A stretch of 7,363 nucleotides of DNA, taken from the NCBI GenBank assembly GCA_043101635.1, contig JBICIE010000087.1, forward strand, positions 1 through 7,363. Direction: 5' to 3'. Both the position numbers and the translations under genes were made by a program. This DNA is from CAYMJK01 sp043101635 (lineage in GTDB: Bacteria > Planctomycetota > Phycisphaerae > Phycisphaerales > UBA1924). Under the pieces are notes generated by a model. That model was not told the origin of the DNA and made no database searches. It worked only from the letters and a program-made list of their open reading frames with translations. Below are positions 6,585 to 7,363 of this stretch, piece by piece (the stretch's first letter is position 1; every line of letters starts with the position of its first letter).

Positions 6585-6598
6585 ATCCGGCGCCGGAT
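6585..6598. promoter_or_regulatory. Perfect 14-bp palindrome in a divergent promoter region, possible operator
   Basis: ATCCGGCGCCGGAT is identical to its reverse complement. It lies mid-way in the 162-nt region (6530-6691) between the divergent transglutaminase-like and OPT genes. Its half-site ATCCGG recurs (as CCGGATC) at 6634-6640. It could bind a dimeric regulator; no regulator gene is nearby, and GC-rich palindromes can arise by chance. Confidence 0.35.
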
Positions 6599-6612
6599 TC
6601 GGCCGTCTGGGG

Positions 6613-6637
6613 CCGGTTCGGGCGGGTTGCGAACCGG
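6613..6637. promoter_or_regulatory. 8-bp inverted repeat with 9-nt spacer in a divergent intergenic region
   Basis: CCGGTTCG (6613-6620) and CGAACCGG (6630-6637) are exact inverted arms. They sit 55-79 nt upstream of the OPT start, where a promoter or operator is expected. A TTGCGA at 6627-6632 and the A/T-rich CATATG near 6653 could be weak promoter elements for the OPT gene, but their spacing (20 nt) is poor and I do not call a promoter. Confidence 0.35.
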
Positions 6638-6681
6638 ATCAACTGCGAGGAACATATGGTGGGGCCCCGAATCCCAGCAGC

Positions 6682-6687
6682 GGAGAG
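6682..6687 (+). promoter_or_regulatory. Shine-Dalgarno of the OPT transporter gene
   Basis: GGAGAG; its GGAG core ends 6 nt before the ATG at 6692, supporting that start codon. Confidence 0.75.
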
Positions 6688-6691
6688 ACCC

Positions 6692-7363
6692 ATGAGCGAT
6701 ACGCCCGCCCGCCGCTACCGCGAGATCACGATCAGCGCCATTGTGTTCGGGGTGGTGGTCGGGGCGATCATGAACGCCGCGATCACCTACTCGGGGCTGA
6801 AGATCGGCTTCACGATCGTGGGCAGCGCCATCGCGGCGGTGCTGGGCTTCGGGATCCTGCGCGGGGTGCTGCGCAAGGGCTCGATCCTCGAGACGAACAT
6901 CGGGCAGACGATCGCCAGCAGCGTGAACACGACCAACTCGGGCGTGATCTTCACGGTGCCGGTGCTGCTGCTGCTGGGCTACTCGCTGGATCCGACCGAG
7001 CCGCGCTTCTGGCTCGTGACCCTGGCGTGCATGGCCGGGGCGGTGATGGGGGCGGCGTTCATCCTCCCGCTGCGCAAGCAGATGATCGACATCGAGCGGC
7101 TGCGGTTTCCGAGCGGGACGGCGGTGGGCGCGATCCTGAAGAGCCCGGGGGCGGGCGTGACCAAGACGCTGCTGCTGCTGGCGGGGATCGTGGTGGCGAT
7201 GGCGGTCTACCTGCCGACGGTGCTGCCGGACCTTCCGGGCGGATCGCTGCGGGGGTACAGCGTGCTGGATGTGCGCATGGCGCGGGTGGTCGATGAGGAG
7301 GCGACGGCGGCGGCCCGGGCGGCAGATCCGGAGGCGCCGGAGGTTCTCGTCGAGCGCGTGGAT
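6692..7363 (+). CDS. OPT-family oligopeptide transporter, N-terminal part (runs off the window)
   Basis: The first 224 residues of an inner-membrane transporter of the OPT family, open to the window edge without a stop; full members have roughly 500-700 residues, so more than half is missing. The family imports oligopeptides or metal-chelate conjugates by secondary transport; bacterial substrates are mostly undefined. Visible motifs are YREITI (9-14); the first membrane helix, leading into NAAITYSGLKIG (28-39); ILRGVLRKGSILETNIGQTI (55-74); the helix GVIFTVPVLLLLGY (84-97); the helix around 107-127, ending ILPLRKQ; and RFPSGTAVGAIL (138-149), the OPT counterpart of the PxGTA motif. A further helix spans about 158-178. 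The stretch 195-224, rich in Ala, Glu and Arg, is a soluble loop. The start is supported by GGAGAG at 6682. It is the only plus-strand gene, divergent from the transglutaminase-like gene. Confidence 0.93.
   Translation, partial: MSDTPARRYREITISAIVFGVVVGAIMNAAITYSGLKIGFTIVGSAIAAVLGFGILRGVLRKGSILETNIGQTIASSVNTTNSGVIFTVPVLLLLGYSLDPTEPRFWLVTLACMAGAVMGAAFILPLRKQMIDIERLRFPSGTAVGAILKSPGAGVTKTLLLLAGIVVAMAVYLPTVLPDLPGGSLRGYSVLDVRMARVVDEEATAAARAADPEAPEVLVERVD

Noticed and set aside
6530..6655. N-terminal extension of the transglutaminase-like protein to the in-frame ATG at 6655
   Set aside because: It would place 42 Pro/Arg-rich residues before a textbook signal peptide, whose own ATG has a Shine-Dalgarno.

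Overview
The window is a GC-rich bacterial chromosome segment. It carries four genes on the minus strand and the start of a fifth on the plus strand. I infer a planctomycete-like organism (Planctomycetota, possibly Phycisphaerae). The evidence is the DUF1570-type secreted HEGFH peptidase, the CCACAGATG/CATCTGTGG interspersed repeat, the GCTCCACGCCCCGGCTA-type intergenic repeat with TTC-loop hairpins, and the very high GC. The repeat families are recognised from memory and not by search, so the phylum call is moderate in confidence.

Layout. Positions 1-300 are non-coding and repeat-rich: two diverged copies of a 45-nt unit exactly 200 nt apart, plus several short GC hairpins. Positions 301-2355 (minus) encode a complete ABC exporter half-transporter. 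Positions 2356-2545 are a spacer with two hairpins. Positions 2546-3826 (minus) encode a secreted gluzincin-like metallopeptidase (DUF1570 type). Its signal-peptide codons lie inside a low-complexity interspersed repeat tract. Positions 3827-3955 are a spacer with a second, inverted copy of that repeat. Positions 3956-4669 (minus) encode an SRAP-domain protein (YedK/HMCES family). Only 15 nt upstream of it, 4685-6529 (minus) encodes a secreted transglutaminase-like protein with a helical, TPR-like C-terminal region. Positions 6530-6691 are a divergent intergenic region with palindromes. From 6692 to the window edge (plus) runs the N-terminal part of an OPT-family oligopeptide transporter.

How they fit together. 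The secreted transglutaminase-like gene and the SRAP gene are very probably co-transcribed: 15-nt gap, with the SRAP Shine-Dalgarno in that gap. The other minus-strand genes have gaps of 129 and 190 nt containing repeats or hairpins, so a single four-gene operon is not assured. Two exported enzymes of peptidase-like fold, an OPT transporter and an ABC exporter suggest an envelope/peptide-handling neighbourhood, but no shared pathway can be shown. I see no CRISPR array, RNA gene, transposase or obvious defence system. The most unusual feature is that an interspersed repeat appears to supply most of the signal peptide of the metallopeptidase, and forms a near-perfect 19-bp inverted repeat around its start codon.
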